Shown here: positions 46,682 to 58,299 of the stretch, piece by piece | Numbering within the stretch: position 1 is the stretch's first letter | How the letters are laid out: each line of letters opens with the position of its first letter | Assembly: GCF_028830055.1 (NCBI RefSeq) | Contig: NZ_CP101655.1 | Span: 310,001-374,000 of the forward strand | Length of the DNA: 64,000 bases | Source of the DNA: Pseudomonas serboccidentalis | GTDB taxonomy: Bacteria > Pseudomonadota > Gammaproteobacteria > Pseudomonadales > Pseudomonadaceae | Direction of reading: 5' to 3' | Notes under the pieces: model-generated | What the model saw: the letters and a program-made list of their open reading frames with translations, nothing else | The model's database searches: none | Told to the model about the DNA's origin: nothing | Translations under genes and position numbers: made by a program

Positions 46682-49528
46682 TTACAGGCTCGAAATCCGC
46701 GCGTGCTGCTCGGCCAGCTTGCCCAGGGCCTGTTCAGCCTCGGCCAGTTTGGCGCGTTCCTTCTCGATGACTTCGGCCGGGGCCTTGTCAACGAAACCGG
46801 CGTTCGACAGCTTGCCGCCCACCCGCTGGACTTCGCCCTGCAGACGCAGGATCTCCTTGTCCAGACGCGCCAGCTCAGCGCCCTTGTCGATCAGGCCGGC
46901 CATTGGCACCAGCACTTCCATCTCGCCAACCAGCGCGGTCGCGGACAGCGGTGCTTCTTCGCCGGCCGCCAGCACGGTGATCGATTCCAGACGCGCCAGC
47001 TTCTTCAGCAGCGCTTCGTTCTCGGTCAGGCGACGCTGGTCTTCAGCGCTGACGTTCTTCAGGTAGATCGGCAGCGGTTTGCCCGGGCCGATGTTCATTT
47101 CGCCACGGATGTTACGCGTGCCGAGCATCAGGCCCTTGAGCCATTCGATGTCGTCTTCGGCCGCCGGATCGATGCGCTCTTCGTTGGCCACCGGCCAGGG
47201 TTGCAGCATGATCGTCTTGCCCTGAATGCCGGCCAGCGGCGCGATGCGCTGCCAGATTTCTTCAGTGATGAACGGCATGAACGGGTGCGCCAGTCGCAAC
47301 GCCACTTCCAGAACGCGAACCAGTGTGCGACGGGTGCCGCGCTGACGCTCGACCGGCGCGTTCTCGTCCCACAGCACTGGCTTGGACAGTTCCAGGTACC
47401 AGTCGCAGTACTGGTTCCAGATGAACTCGTACAGCGCTTGCGCGGCGAGGTCGAAACGGAACTGATCCAGTTGACGGGTCACTTCGGCTTCGGTGCGTTG
47501 CAGCTGCGAGATGATCCAGCGATCCGCCAGCGACAGCTCGTAGGCTTCGCCGTTCTGGCCGCAGTCTTCGCCCTTGTCCAGAACATAACGCGCGGCGTTC
47601 CAGATCTTGTTGCAGAAGTTGCGATAGCCTTCAACGCGGCCCATGTCGAACTTGATGTCACGACCGGTGGAGGCCAGCGAGCAGAACGTGAAGCGCAGGG
47701 CGTCGGTGCCATAGCTGGCGATGCCGTCAGCGAACTCGTCGCGGGTCTGCTTCTCGATCTTCTTCGCCAGTTTCGGCTGCATCAGGCCGGAGGTGCGCTT
47801 GCGCACCAGTTCTTCCAGCTCGATACCGTCGATGATGTCCAGCGGGTCAAGGACGTTGCCCTTGGACTTGGACATCTTCTGGCCCTGGCCATCACGCACC
47901 AGACCGTGCACGTAAACGGTCTTGAATGGAACCTGCGGCGTGCCGTCCTCGTTCTTGATCAGGTGCATCGTCAGCATGATCATCCGGGCAACCCAGAAGA
48001 AAATGATGTCGAAACCGGTGACCAGCACGTCGGTGGAGTGGAATTTCTTCAGGAACTCGGTCTTTTCCGGCCAGCCCAGGGTGGAGAACGTCCACAGGCC
48101 CGAACTGAACCAGGTGTCGAGCACGTCGTTGTCTTGTTGCAATGCAACGTCCGGGCCGAGGTTGTGCTTGGCGCGCACTTCGGCTTCGTCGCGACCGACG
48201 TAGACCTTGCCCGACTCGTCGTACCAGGCCGGAATCCGGTGGCCCCACCACAGCTGACGGCTGATGCACCAGTCCTGGATGTCGCGCATCCACGAGAAGT
48301 ACATGTTTTCGTACTGCTTCGGCACGAACTGGATACGGCCGTCTTCAACGGCAGCAATCGCCGGCTCAGCCAAAGGCTTGGTCGACACGTACCACTGGTC
48401 GGTCAGCCACGGTTCGATAATGGTGCCGGAGCGGTCGCCTTTCGGCACTTTCAGGTTGTGATCGTCGACGCTGACCAGCAGGCCGGCGGCGTCGAACGCA
48501 GCCACGATCTGCTTGCGCGCTTCGAAACGCTCAAGGCCGGCGTATTCAGCCGGGATCTTGCCGTCGATGCTGTCGTTCAGCGTGCCGTCGAGGTTGAACA
48601 CCTGGGCGGCTGGCAGCACATTGGCGTTCTTGTCGAAGATGTTCAGCAGCGGCAGGTTGTGGCGTTTGCCGACTTCGTAGTCGTTGAAATCGTGGGCCGG
48701 GGTGATTTTCACGCAGCCGGTGCCGAATTCAGGATCGCAGTAATCGTCGGCGATGATCGGGATGCGGCGGCCAACCAGTGGCAGCTCGACAAACTTGCCG
48801 ATCAAGGCTTTGTAGCGCTCATCGTTCGGGTTAACGGCCACGGCGGAATCGCCGAGCATGGTTTCCGGACGTGTGGTCGCGACGATCAGGAAATCGTTGC
48901 CTTCAGCGGTTTTCGCGCCGTCGGCCAGCGGGTATTTGAGGTTCCACAGGAACCCTTTCTCGTCGTGGTTTTCCACTTCGAGGTCGGAAATCGCCGTGTG
49001 CAACTTGGTGTCCCAGTTGACCAGACGCTTGCCGCGGTAGATCAGGCCGTCTTCGTGCAGGCGTACGAACGCTTCCTTGACCGCTTCCGAGAGGCCGTCG
49101 TCCATGGTGAAGCGCTCGCGGCTCCAGTCCACGGACGAGCCGAGGCGGCGGATCTGACGGCTGATGTTGCCGCCGGACTGATCCTTCCACTCCCAGACTT
49201 TTTCGAGGAATTTCTCGCGACCCAGGTCATGACGGTTCTGGCCGGTGGCTTCCAATTGACGCTCCACCAGCATCTGCGTGGCGATACCGGCGTGGTCGGT
49301 GCCTGGCTGCCACAGGGTGTTGCGACCCTGCATGCGGCGGAAACGGATCAGGGCGTCCATGATCGCGTTGTTGAAACCGTGACCCATGTGCAGGCTGCCG
49401 GTGACGTTCGGCGGCGGGATCATGATGGTGTAGGAATCGCCCGCGCCTTGCGGTGCGAAATAGTTCTCGGACTCCCAGGTGTTGTACCAGGAAGTTTCAA
49501 TGGCGTGCGGCTGGTAGGTCTTATCCAT
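46682..49528 (-). CDS. valS: Valyl-tRNA synthetase
   Basis: A 948-residue class I synthetase charging tRNA-Val. HIGH-type motif in [20 protein letters not shown] in [10 protein letters not shown], the editing domain in between ([15 protein letters not shown]), the anticodon domain, and the C-terminal coiled-coil arm ([29 protein letters not shown]). Full length. It follows the small unknown gene at 49723 after a REP pair, so it may share a transcript with pepA-holC. Confidence 0.98.
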   Translation of the reverse strand: MDKTYQPHAIETSWYNTWESENYFAPQGAGDSYTIMIPPPNVTGSLHMGHGFNNAIMDALIRFRRMQGRNTLWQPGTDHAGIATQMLVERQLEATGQNRHDLGREKFLEKVWEWKDQSGGNISRQIRRLGSSVDWSRERFTMDDGLSEAVKEAFVRLHEDGLIYRGKRLVNWDTKLHTAISDLEVENHDEKGFLWNLKYPLADGAKTAEGNDFLIVATTRPETMLGDSAVAVNPNDERYKALIGKFVELPLVGRRIPIIADDYCDPEFGTGCVKITPAHDFNDYEVGKRHNLPLLNIFDKNANVLPAAQVFNLDGTLNDSIDGKIPAEYAGLERFEARKQIVAAFDAAGLLVSVDDHNLKVPKGDRSGTIIEPWLTDQWYVSTKPLAEPAIAAVEDGRIQFVPKQYENMYFSWMRDIQDWCISRQLWWGHRIPAWYDESGKVYVGRDEAEVRAKHNLGPDVALQQDNDVLDTWFSSGLWTFSTLGWPEKTEFLKKFHSTDVLVTGFDIIFFWVARMIMLTMHLIKNEDGTPQVPFKTVYVHGLVRDGQGQKMSKSKGNVLDPLDIIDGIELEELVRKRTSGLMQPKLAKKIEKQTRDEFADGIASYGTDALRFTFCSLASTGRDIKFDMGRVEGYRNFCNKIWNAARYVLDKGEDCGQNGEAYELSLADRWIISQLQRTEAEVTRQLDQFRFDLAAQALYEFIWNQYCDWYLELSKPVLWDENAPVERQRGTRRTLVRVLEVALRLAHPFMPFITEEIWQRIAPLAGIQGKTIMLQPWPVANEERIDPAAEDDIEWLKGLMLGTRNIRGEMNIGPGKPLPIYLKNVSAEDQRRLTENEALLKKLARLESITVLAAGEEAPLSATALVGEMEVLVPMAGLIDKGAELARLDKEILRLQGEVQRVGGKLSNAGFVDKAPAEVIEKERAKLAEAEQALGKLAEQHARISSL

Positions 49529-49628
49529 GCGCGGCGGGACCCTATTGGCATTTGTTCAGGAAAAGCCGGGAAGTATAGCGGGGCATGGGGCCGAGGGCGA
49601 GCGGGGCGGGCCGGATGGAGAAAGCTTT

Positions 49629-49717
49629 CTGTAGGAGCTGCCGAAGGCTGCGATCTTTTGATGTTGCTTTTTAAAAAACAAGATCAAAAGATCGCAGCCT
49701 TCGGCAGCTCCTACAGG
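49629..49717. repeat. REP pair between the small unknown gene and valS
   Basis: Near-perfect arms, CTGTAGGAGCTGCCGAAGG ... CCTTCGGCAGCTCCTACAG, within the pepA-holC-valS series, six bp from the stop codon of the 132-residue gene. Confidence 0.88.
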
Positions 49718-49722
49718 GGACA

Positions 49723-50121
49723 TTATTCGTATTGGCTGAGCAACCGCTCCATTCGCGCCTCGAGGCGGCGTTTGATTTCGGTTTCGATGTGCGGCGCGAA
49801 GTCGTCGATCACGTCCTGCATGATCAATTGCGCGGCGGCGCGCAGTTCGCTGTCCAGGTGCAGCAGGGCGTCCGGGCCTTTATCCACAGGCGCTGCAGCA
49901 GGTTGCGCCGCAGGTATAGGGGGCGACGCGGGTGGCGGTTCGATGGCGGGCGGCGTGGCGTCGACGGCCTCGAACAACATCGGAATCTGTTCCTGTTCGC
50001 CTTCATCGACCGTGTCGGTCAGCAGTGGCGGTTGCAGGTTGTCATCGCCGAGCAACTGACGGATCGATTCGAGATCGTCCAGCAGGTGCGCAGGCTTTTG
50101 CAGCGGTTTTGGAGTGTCCAT
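49723..50121 (-). CDS. Small protein of unknown function between holC and valS
   Basis: A 132-residue protein I cannot assign. It has three parts: an acidic N-terminus (LLDDLESIRQLLGDD), a proline/alanine-rich linker (about 58-80, ATPPAIEPPPASPPIPAAQP), and a predicted helical end (AAAQLIMQDVIDDFAPHIETEIKRRLEARMERLLSQYE) suited to protein-protein contact. The position beside holC is conserved in pseudomonads, hinting at a role in the replisome or stability of the chi subunit, but this is only context. It starts at the ATG at 50121, eight bp after the holC stop. Confidence 0.8.
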   Translation of the reverse strand: MDTPKPLQKPAHLLDDLESIRQLLGDDNLQPPLLTDTVDEGEQEQIPMLFEAVDATPPAIEPPPASPPIPAAQPAAAPVDKGPDALLHLDSELRAAAQLIMQDVIDDFAPHIETEIKRRLEARMERLLSQYE

Positions 50122-50129
50122 CGGCGTAC

Positions 50130-50558
50130 TCAGAGTCGCTGTAAACGGTGATCTTGCAGAGGATAGCCCTGTTCGCGGTAGAAACGGAAACTCTCCCGTG
50201 CCGCCGCGCGAATCGTCGGATCTTCCACCACCACTTCCGCCACGCGGGCGAATTTGTTGGCAAAGGCCGGGACTTTCAGGTCGAGGTTGACCAGCAGATC
50301 CTGGTGCGCGCCACAATCAGCGCCCACCCCCAGCACGATCAAGCCGTCCGGTTCGCTGTCGGCAGGGCCGTGAGGCACGAAGGTTTCGCCCTTGAACGCC
50401 CACAGACGCGCATCAAGATCGTCACGCTGGGCTACATCGCTGCAATGCAGGTAGATGCGGTGGCCCATGCGCCAGGCTTTCTCGGTGAGCTTGCAGGCAA
50501 AGTCCAGGCGAGCCGAAGGATCGGCGCTGGGCAGGATATAAAAGTCGACTTTGGTCAT
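50130..50558 (-). CDS. holC: DNA polymerase III chi subunit HolC
   Basis: A 142-residue clamp-loader subunit that links the polymerase III holoenzyme to single-strand binding protein. Typical sequence: TKVDFYILPSADPSARLDFACKLTEKAWRMGHRIYLHC, LWAFKGETFVPHG, PIVLGVG-type GLIVLGVGADCG, and FRFYREQGYPLQDHRL at the end. It lies between pepA and the small gene, separated from pepA by a perfect hairpin. Confidence 0.94.
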   Translation of the reverse strand: MTKVDFYILPSADPSARLDFACKLTEKAWRMGHRIYLHCSDVAQRDDLDARLWAFKGETFVPHGPADSEPDGLIVLGVGADCGAHQDLLVNLDLKVPAFANKFARVAEVVVEDPTIRAAARESFRFYREQGYPLQDHRLQRL

Positions 50559-50574
50559 TGCGGTTCCTGAGCCT

Positions 50575-50606
50575 TGAACGGCGCCGCCGGATAGCAGCGC
50601 CGTTCA
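50575..50606 (-). other. Perfect 10-bp stem between pepA and holC
   Basis: TGAACGGCGC (50575-50584) pairs with GCGCCGTTCA (50597-50606). It has no T-run; it may stabilise pepA mRNA or act as partial terminator. Confidence 0.5.
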
Positions 50607-50618
50607 GGTTCATCGGTT

Positions 50619-52325
<1,707 letters not shown>

Positions 52326-52417
52326 GCCGCATCTTTTTTCGACGGCTCTGCCTTGCGGGCCGGTCGAGACGTTTGCTTGTTTGGCCGCCTTAGCCTGACA
52401 ACCCTGGAGTGTCTGGT

Positions 52418-53539
52418 TTGATCGTCTTCCGTTATCTGTCCCGTGAAGTGATGTTGACCCTGAGCGCCGTCAGCGCCGTGCTATTGGTCATCATCATGAG
52501 CGGTCGCTTCATCAAATACCTTGCCCAGGCTGCTGCGGGCCAACTCGATCCGGGATCGCTGTTCCTGATCATGGGTTACCGTCTGCCGGGGTTCATGCAA
52601 CTGATCCTGCCGCTGGGTCTGTTTCTCGGGATCCTGCTGGCTTACGGCCGGTTGTACCTCGAAAGCGAAATGACCGTGCTTTCGGCCACCGGCATGAGTC
52701 AGCAGCGTCTGCTGCGCATGACCCTGTTTCCGGCGACGCTGGTCGCGCTGGTGGTGGCGTGGTTGAGCCTGAGCCTGGCCCCGCAGGGCGCCAATCAGTT
52801 CCAGCTGCTGCTGAACAAGCAGGACGCCCTGACCGAGTTCGATACCCTCGAACCCGGCCGCTTCCAGGCCCTGCGTGACGGTACCCGGGTGACCTACACC
52901 GAAACCCTGACCGATGATCGTGTCAACCTCAGCGGCGTGTTCATCTCGCAGAAGAACCTGGGGGCCAATCAGAAAGACCGCGGGATTTCCGTGCTGGTGG
53001 CCGAGAATGGTCGTCAGGAGATTCACTCGGACGGCAATCGCTACCTGATCCTGCACAATGGCTATCGTTATGACGGTAGCCCAGGCCAGGCCGATTACCG
53101 TGCGATCAAATACGACACCTATGGCGTATTGCTGCCCAAGCCCGATGCCAGCGACGAAGTCACCGACCGTGACGCGATGCCGACATCGACCTTGCTGAGC
53201 AACGACGACGAGCGTTCCAAGGCTGAACTGCAATGGCGTATTTCGTTGCCGTTGCTGGTATTCATCGTGACTCTGATGGCGGTGCCGCTGTCGCGGGTCA
53301 ACCCGCGTCAGGGGCGTTTCCTGAAGCTGCTGCCGGCGATTCTTCTTTATATGGCTTATCTGACCATCCTGATTGCCGCCCGCGGCGCCCTCGAAAAAGG
53401 CAAGATCCCGCCGGCCCTTGGCCTGTGGTGGGTGCACGGGATCTTCCTGGTCATTGGTCTGGGGCTGCTGTACTGGGAGCCGTTGCGCCTGAAGCTGGCC
53501 AGCCGTCGCAGCGCTGCGCTGGAGGTGGCCCGTGGTTAA
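52418..53539 (+). CDS. lptF: LPS export permease LptF
   Basis: LptF forms, with LptG and LptB, the inner-membrane ABC machine that extracts lipopolysaccharide. The 373-residue protein has N-terminal helices (VFRYLSREVMLTLSAVSAVLLVIIMSGRFIKYL), a periplasmic jellyroll and C-terminal helices. I start it at TTG 52418, since GGAG lies eight bases upstream and the resulting (M)IVFRYLSREV is the usual start; GTG 52409 would sit on the ribosome-binding site itself. It overlaps lptG by eight bases. Confidence 0.94.
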   Translation: MIVFRYLSREVMLTLSAVSAVLLVIIMSGRFIKYLAQAAAGQLDPGSLFLIMGYRLPGFMQLILPLGLFLGILLAYGRLYLESEMTVLSATGMSQQRLLRMTLFPATLVALVVAWLSLSLAPQGANQFQLLLNKQDALTEFDTLEPGRFQALRDGTRVTYTETLTDDRVNLSGVFISQKNLGANQKDRGISVLVAENGRQEIHSDGNRYLILHNGYRYDGSPGQADYRAIKYDTYGVLLPKPDASDEVTDRDAMPTSTLLSNDDERSKAELQWRISLPLLVFIVTLMAVPLSRVNPRQGRFLKLLPAILLYMAYLTILIAARGALEKGKIPPALGLWWVHGIFLVIGLGLLYWEPLRLKLASRRSAALEVARG

Positions 53540-54593
53540 ACTCGACCGCTACATCGGCAGCAGCGTATTCGTGGCGATCATCGCCGTGCTGGCGATCATT
53601 CTGGGTCTGGCGACCCTGTTTGCCTTTATCGACGAGATGAGTGACGTCAGCGATACCTACACGCTGACAGACGTTCTGAGCTTCGTCGTCCTCACCGCGC
53701 CACGTCGCCTCTATGAAATGCTGCCGATGGCCGCGCTGATCGGCTGTCTGATCGGCCTCGGCAGTCTGGCCAGCAGCAGCGAGCTGACCGTCATGCGGGC
53801 CGCTGGCGTGTCCATCGGACGTATCGTCTGGGCGGTCATGAAACCGATGCTGGTACTGATGCTGGCCGGCGTGCTGATCGGCGAGTACGTGGCCCCGGCC
53901 ACCGAAAGCATGGCCCAGGCCAATCGCTCGCTGGCACAAGGCAGCGGTGACGCGCAGAGCGCCAAGCATGGCATGTGGCACCGTCAGGGCGAGGAGTTCA
54001 TCCATATCAACGCCGTGCAACCCGACGGCCTGTTGTATGGCGTGACCCGCTATCACTTCGACAAGGAACGCCACCTGCTGAGCTCCAGTTTCGCCAAGCG
54101 TGCGGAGTTCGACGGCAACCGCTGGCTGCTTTCCGACGTGACTACCACGGTGTTCCATGAACGCAGCACCGAAGTATTGAACGCGCCGAGCGAGCAGTGG
54201 GACGTGTCGCTGAGCCCGCAACTGCTCAACACGGTAGTGATGGCCCCCGAGGCGCTGTCGATTTCCGGTCTGTGGGGCTACATCCACTATCTGGCGGACC
54301 AGGGCCTGAGCAACGGCCGCTACTGGCTGGCATTTTGGGTCAAGGTGTTGCAGCCGCTGGTCACCGCCGCGCTGGTGCTGATGGCGATCTCCTTCATCTT
54401 CGGTCCTTTGCGCTCGGTGACCCTCGGTCAGCGGGTGTTCACCGGTGTGCTGGTGGGCTTCACCTTCCGCATCGTCCAGGATTTGCTCGGCCCATCGAGC
54501 CTGGTATTCGGCTTCTCGCCGCTGTTCGCGGTGCTGGTGCCGGCCGGTGTCTGTGCGCTGGGCGGGGTCTGGTTGCTGCGACGGGCCGGTTGA
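53532..54593 (+). CDS. lptG: LPS export permease LptG
   Basis: A 353-residue partner of LptF with the same architecture: helices (VKLDRYIGSSVFVAIIAVLAIILGLATLFAFIDE), periplasmic domain, then helices ending in FGFSPLFAVLVPAGVCALGGVWLLRRAG. It starts at GTG 53532, overlapping the lptF end, showing coupled translation. A terminator 29 bp later isolates it from lepA. Confidence 0.95.
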   Translation: MVKLDRYIGSSVFVAIIAVLAIILGLATLFAFIDEMSDVSDTYTLTDVLSFVVLTAPRRLYEMLPMAALIGCLIGLGSLASSSELTVMRAAGVSIGRIVWAVMKPMLVLMLAGVLIGEYVAPATESMAQANRSLAQGSGDAQSAKHGMWHRQGEEFIHINAVQPDGLLYGVTRYHFDKERHLLSSSFAKRAEFDGNRWLLSDVTTTVFHERSTEVLNAPSEQWDVSLSPQLLNTVVMAPEALSISGLWGYIHYLADQGLSNGRYWLAFWVKVLQPLVTAALVLMAISFIFGPLRSVTLGQRVFTGVLVGFTFRIVQDLLGPSSLVFGFSPLFAVLVPAGVCALGGVWLLRRAG

Positions 54594-54622
54594 TGGCCGC
54601 GTGGTTGCTAGCGCTTTAACCT

Positions 54623-54658
54623 CGAAAACGCCTCGGTCGACAGATCGGGGCGTTTTCG
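54623..54658 (+). terminator. Terminator between lptG and lepA
   Basis: CGAAAACGCC (54623-54632) pairs perfectly with GGCGTTTTCG (54649-54658). The T-rich side is inside the stem, followed by GTA, so efficiency may be moderate. Confidence 0.7.
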
Positions 54659-54683
54659 TATGCAATCCGGGTGACAGGCGAAC

Positions 54684-54713
54684 GTGACGCTTGCGCCGTG
54701 TATCAGGTACAAT
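54684..54713 (+). promoter_or_regulatory. Possible lepA promoter
   Basis: GTGACG (54684-54689), 18 bases, TACAAT (54708-54713), about 50 bp before the lepA start. The -10 is good; the -35 matches four of six. Confidence 0.35.
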
Positions 54714-54765
54714 TCCCGGCTATTTTTCGGCGGGCCAAGCCTGCAGCCTTTTTGAGTGTTGATCC

Positions 54766-56562
54766 GTGAGTGATTTGAGTCATATCCGCAATTTCTCCAT
54801 CATCGCCCACATTGACCATGGCAAGTCGACGCTGGCTGACCGTTTCATCCAAATGTGCGGTGGCCTGGCCGAGCGTGAAATGGAAGCCCAGGTACTGGAT
54901 TCCATGGATCTGGAGCGCGAACGCGGGATCACCATCAAGGCCCACAGCGTTACCCTCTATTACAAAGCCAAAGACGGCGTCACCTACCAACTGAACTTCA
55001 TTGACACCCCGGGCCACGTTGACTTCACCTACGAAGTCAGCCGTTCCCTGGCCGCGTGTGAAGGTGCCTTGCTGGTAGTCGATGCCGGTCAGGGTGTTGA
55101 AGCCCAGTCCGTGGCCAACTGCTACACCGCAATCGAGCAGGGCCTCGAGGTCATGCCGGTGCTGAACAAGATCGACCTGCCACAGGCCGAACCGGACCGC
55201 GTCAAGGACGAGATCGAGAAGATCATCGGCATCGACGCCACCGACGCCGTCACCTGCAGTGCCAAGACTGGCCTGGGCGTCGACGAAGTGCTCGAGCGCC
55301 TGGTCGCGACCATTCCTGCGCCAACCGGCAACATCGAGGATCCGCTGCAAGCGTTGATCATCGACTCCTGGTTCGACAACTACCTGGGCGTTGTCTCCCT
55401 GGTACGCGTGCGTCATGGCCGCGTGAAGAAGGGCGACAAGATCCTGGTCAAGTCCACCGGCAAGATCCACCTGGTCGACAGCGTCGGTGTGTTCAACCCG
55501 AAACATACCGCCACCGCAGACCTGAAGGCCGGCGAAGTGGGCTTCATCATCGCCAGCATCAAGGACATTCACGGTGCACCGGTCGGTGACACCCTGACCC
55601 TGAGCTCGACCCCGGACGTTGAAGTGCTGCCTGGCTTCAAACGCATCCAGCCACAGGTTTACGCCGGTCTGTTCCCGGTCAGCTCCGACGACTTCGAGGA
55701 CTTCCGCGAAGCGCTGCAGAAACTGACCCTGAACGACTCGTCGCTGCAGTACACCCCGGAAAGCTCCGACGCACTGGGCTTCGGCTTCCGTTGCGGGTTC
55801 CTCGGCATGCTGCACATGGAGATCATCCAGGAGCGCCTGGAGCGCGAATACGACCTGGACCTGATCACCACCGCGCCAACGGTGATTTTCGAACTGGTGC
55901 TGAAAACCGGTGAAACGATTTACGTCGACAACCCATCCAAGCTTCCGGATGTGTCGGCCATCGAAGACATGCGCGAGCCCATCGTGCGTGCCAACATCCT
56001 GGTTCCGCAGGAACACCTGGGCAACGTCATCACCCTGTGCATCGAGAAACGCGGTGTGCAGGTCGACATGCTGTTCCTCGGCAATCAGGTGCAGGTCACT
56101 TACGACCTGCCGATGAACGAAGTGGTCCTGGACTTCTTCGACCGCCTCAAATCCACCAGCCGCGGCTATGCTTCGCTGGATTACCATTTCGATCGTTACC
56201 AATCGGCTAATCTGGTGAAACTGGACGTGCTGATCAACGGTGACAAGGTCGACGCCCTGGCGTTGATCGTGCACCGCGACAATTCGCACTTCAAAGGTCG
56301 CCAGTTGACCGAGAAGATGAAAGAACTGATTCCTCGTCAGATGTTCGACGTGGCGATCCAGGCTGCCATTGGCGGTCAGATCGTTGCCCGGACAACCGTC
56401 AAGGCACTCAGAAAGAACGTATTGGCCAAATGCTACGGCGGTGACGTAAGCCGTAAGAAAAAACTGTTGGAAAAGCAGAAGGCCGGTAAGAAACGCATGA
56501 AGCAGGTCGGCAACGTGGAAATTCCACAAGAAGCCTTCCTTGCCGTGCTCAGGTTGGAATAG
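54766..56562 (+). CDS. lepA: Elongation factor 4 (LepA) GTPase
   Basis: A 598-residue translational GTPase that acts on stalled ribosomes. G-motifs: [21 protein letters not shown], and SAKTG. The C-terminal unique domain ends ...[32 protein letters not shown]. It starts at GTG 54766. It leads the lepA-lepB-rnc-era-recO-pdxJ series. In P. aeruginosa the gene before lepA is mucD; here it is lptG. Confidence 0.97.
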   Translation: MSDLSHIRNFSIIAHIDHGKSTLADRFIQMCGGLAEREMEAQVLDSMDLERERGITIKAHSVTLYYKAKDGVTYQLNFIDTPGHVDFTYEVSRSLAACEGALLVVDAGQGVEAQSVANCYTAIEQGLEVMPVLNKIDLPQAEPDRVKDEIEKIIGIDATDAVTCSAKTGLGVDEVLERLVATIPAPTGNIEDPLQALIIDSWFDNYLGVVSLVRVRHGRVKKGDKILVKSTGKIHLVDSVGVFNPKHTATADLKAGEVGFIIASIKDIHGAPVGDTLTLSSTPDVEVLPGFKRIQPQVYAGLFPVSSDDFEDFREALQKLTLNDSSLQYTPESSDALGFGFRCGFLGMLHMEIIQERLEREYDLDLITTAPTVIFELVLKTGETIYVDNPSKLPDVSAIEDMREPIVRANILVPQEHLGNVITLCIEKRGVQVDMLFLGNQVQVTYDLPMNEVVLDFFDRLKSTSRGYASLDYHFDRYQSANLVKLDVLINGDKVDALALIVHRDNSHFKGRQLTEKMKELIPRQMFDVAIQAAIGGQIVARTTVKALRKNVLAKCYGGDVSRKKKLLEKQKAGKKRMKQVGNVEIPQEAFLAVLRLE

Positions 56563-56571
56563 TCAGGTCCT

Positions 56572-57426
56572 ATGTCACTAAATTTCCCGCTGTTGCTGGT
56601 CATCGCCGTGTTCGTCTGCGGCCTGTTGGCGTTGCTCGATCTGCTGTTCCTGGCGCCGCGTCGGCGTGCTGCCATTGCCTCTTATCAAGGCAGTGTCAGC
56701 CAGCCCGAAGCCGTGGTGGTCGAGAAACTGAACAAAGAGCCGTTGCTGGTTGAGTACGGCAAGTCGTTCTTTCCGGTGCTGTTCATCGTGCTGGTGCTGC
56801 GTTCGTTCCTGGTGGAACCGTTCCAGATTCCGTCCGGCTCGATGAAGCCGACCCTGGATGTCGGCGACTTCATTCTGGTGAACAAGTTTTCTTACGGGAT
56901 CCGCCTGCCGGTGATCGACAAGAAAATCATCGAAGTCGGTGATCCGCAGCGTGGCGATGTGATGGTGTTCCGCTACCCGAGCGACCCGAACGTCAACTAC
57001 ATCAAGCGTGTAGTCGGCCTGCCGGGCGACACGGTGCGTTACACCGCCGACAAGCGTCTGTTGGTCAATGGCGAATCGATTGCCGAGCAACTGGTCGGTT
57101 CCGAGCCGGGCACGCTGGGCAGTGCTGAGCTCTACAAGGAAAAACTCGGCGCTGCCGAGCACCTGATCCGCAAGGAAATGAGCCGCTACCGCGCCACCCC
57201 GGACCATACCTGGACCGTGCCGGCCGGCCATTACTTCATGATGGGCGACAACCGCGACAACTCCAACGACAGTCGCTATTGGGATGACCCGAACATTCCC
57301 AAGGATCTGCTGGGCATGGTTCCCGATCAGAACATCGTCGGTAAAGCCTTCGCTGTCTGGATGAGCTGGCCGGAACCGAAACTCAGCCACCTGCCGAATT
57401 TCTCGCGGGTTGGCCTGATCAAGTAA
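56572..57426 (+). CDS. lepB: Signal peptidase I LepB
   Basis: A 284-residue membrane peptidase that removes Sec/Tat signal peptides. Two N-terminal helices, catalytic serine in PSGSMKPTL, catalytic lysine in YIKRVVGLPGD, and the late conserved box GDNRDNSNDSRYW. It follows lepA by nine bp. A perfect 9-bp hairpin begins just after its stop codon. Confidence 0.97.
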   Translation: MSLNFPLLLVIAVFVCGLLALLDLLFLAPRRRAAIASYQGSVSQPEAVVVEKLNKEPLLVEYGKSFFPVLFIVLVLRSFLVEPFQIPSGSMKPTLDVGDFILVNKFSYGIRLPVIDKKIIEVGDPQRGDVMVFRYPSDPNVNYIKRVVGLPGDTVRYTADKRLLVNGESIAEQLVGSEPGTLGSAELYKEKLGAAEHLIRKEMSRYRATPDHTWTVPAGHYFMMGDNRDNSNDSRYWDDPNIPKDLLGMVPDQNIVGKAFAVWMSWPEPKLSHLPNFSRVGLIK

Positions 57427-57433
57427 ACAATCA

Positions 57434-57456
57434 CGGCGCTGTTGACCACAGCGCCG
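57434..57456 (+). other. Perfect 9-bp hairpin between lepB and rnc
   Basis: CGGCGCTGT (57434-57442), loop TGACC, ACAGCGCCG (57448-57456). No T-run. In E. coli RNase III cuts a hairpin in its own leader; a similar role here is a guess. Confidence 0.5.
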
Positions 57457-57522
57457 AATGCATTTCTGGAGTCGACACAAATCGGCGCCAGGGCATGAAG
57501 CCACGATACTCAGGACGTCATT

Positions 57523-57613
57523 TTTGAACACAGCGTTAATTGTCCCAGGCCTGCGCCGTATCCCGGCGATGGCGGTGGAATCCAGCCACGAACTCAGCGT
57601 GGGTAAACCGTGA
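57523..57613 (+). CDS. Possible 29-codon leader ORF overlapping the rnc start
   Basis: Reading from TTG 57523 ([20 protein letters not shown]...), the frame ends in TGA that overlaps the rnc start codon as GTGA. The overlap looks like translational coupling, but no clear Shine-Dalgarno is seen and I know no homologous peptide. It may also be the tail of a lost gene: P. aeruginosa has a DUF4845 gene at this place. Confidence 0.25.
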
Positions 57614-58299
57614 GCGTTTCTCTAAGCCGTCTCGAGCGCCAGCTCGGTTACACCTTCAAGGATCAGGAGCTGATGCTGCTGGCCCTCACGCACCGCAGCT
57701 TTGCCGGGCGTAACAACGAACGCCTGGAATTCCTCGGCGATGCCATCCTCAACTTTGTTGCCGGCGAGGCGTTGTTCGATCGCTTCCCGCTGGCCCGCGA
57801 AGGCCAGTTGTCGCGTTTGCGCGCACGCCTGGTCAAGGGTGAGACACTGGCCGTGCTGGCCCGTGGTTTCGACCTGGGTGATTACCTGCGTCTGGGGTCG
57901 GGCGAACTGAAAAGCGGCGGCTTCCGTCGCGAGTCGATTCTGGCTGATGCCCTCGAAGCGTTGATCGGTGCGATCTACCTCGATGCCGGCATGGACGTCG
58001 CCCGCGAACGCGTACTGGCCTGGCTGGCCGGCGAGTTCGAAGGCCTGACGCTGGTCGACACCAACAAGGATCCCAAAACCCGTTTGCAGGAACACCTGCA
58101 ATCGCGCGGTTGCGAACTGCCACGCTACGAAGTGGTGGATATCCAGGGCGAACCGCACTGCCGTACCTTCTTCGTCGAGTGCGAAGTGGTTTTACTGAAT
58201 GAAAAAAGCCGAGGTCAGGGTGTAAGCCGTCGTATTGCCGAACAGGTAGCGGCCGCCGCAGCACTGATTGCCCTGGGCGTGGAGAATGGCAATGACTGA
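57610..58299 (+). CDS. rnc: Ribonuclease III
   Basis: A 229-residue double-strand-specific RNase for rRNA and mRNA processing. The signature [12 protein letters not shown] holds the catalytic glutamate and aspartate, the second acidic site is in [14 protein letters not shown], and the C-terminal dsRNA-binding domain starts at [17 protein letters not shown] start at 57610. It overlaps era by eight bases. Confidence 0.97.
   Translation: MSVSLSRLERQLGYTFKDQELMLLALTHRSFAGRNNERLEFLGDAILNFVAGEALFDRFPLAREGQLSRLRARLVKGETLAVLARGFDLGDYLRLGSGELKSGGFRRESILADALEALIGAIYLDAGMDVARERVLAWLAGEFEGLTLVDTNKDPKTRLQEHLQSRGCELPRYEVVDIQGEPHCRTFFVECEVVLLNEKSRGQGVSRRIAEQVAAAAALIALGVENGND

Noticed and set aside
46676..50059. 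An open frame of more than 1,100 codons on the plus strand
   Set aside because: It is antisense to valS, which has every synthetase motif; the high GC of the third codon positions keeps the opposite strand open. No recognisable domain.
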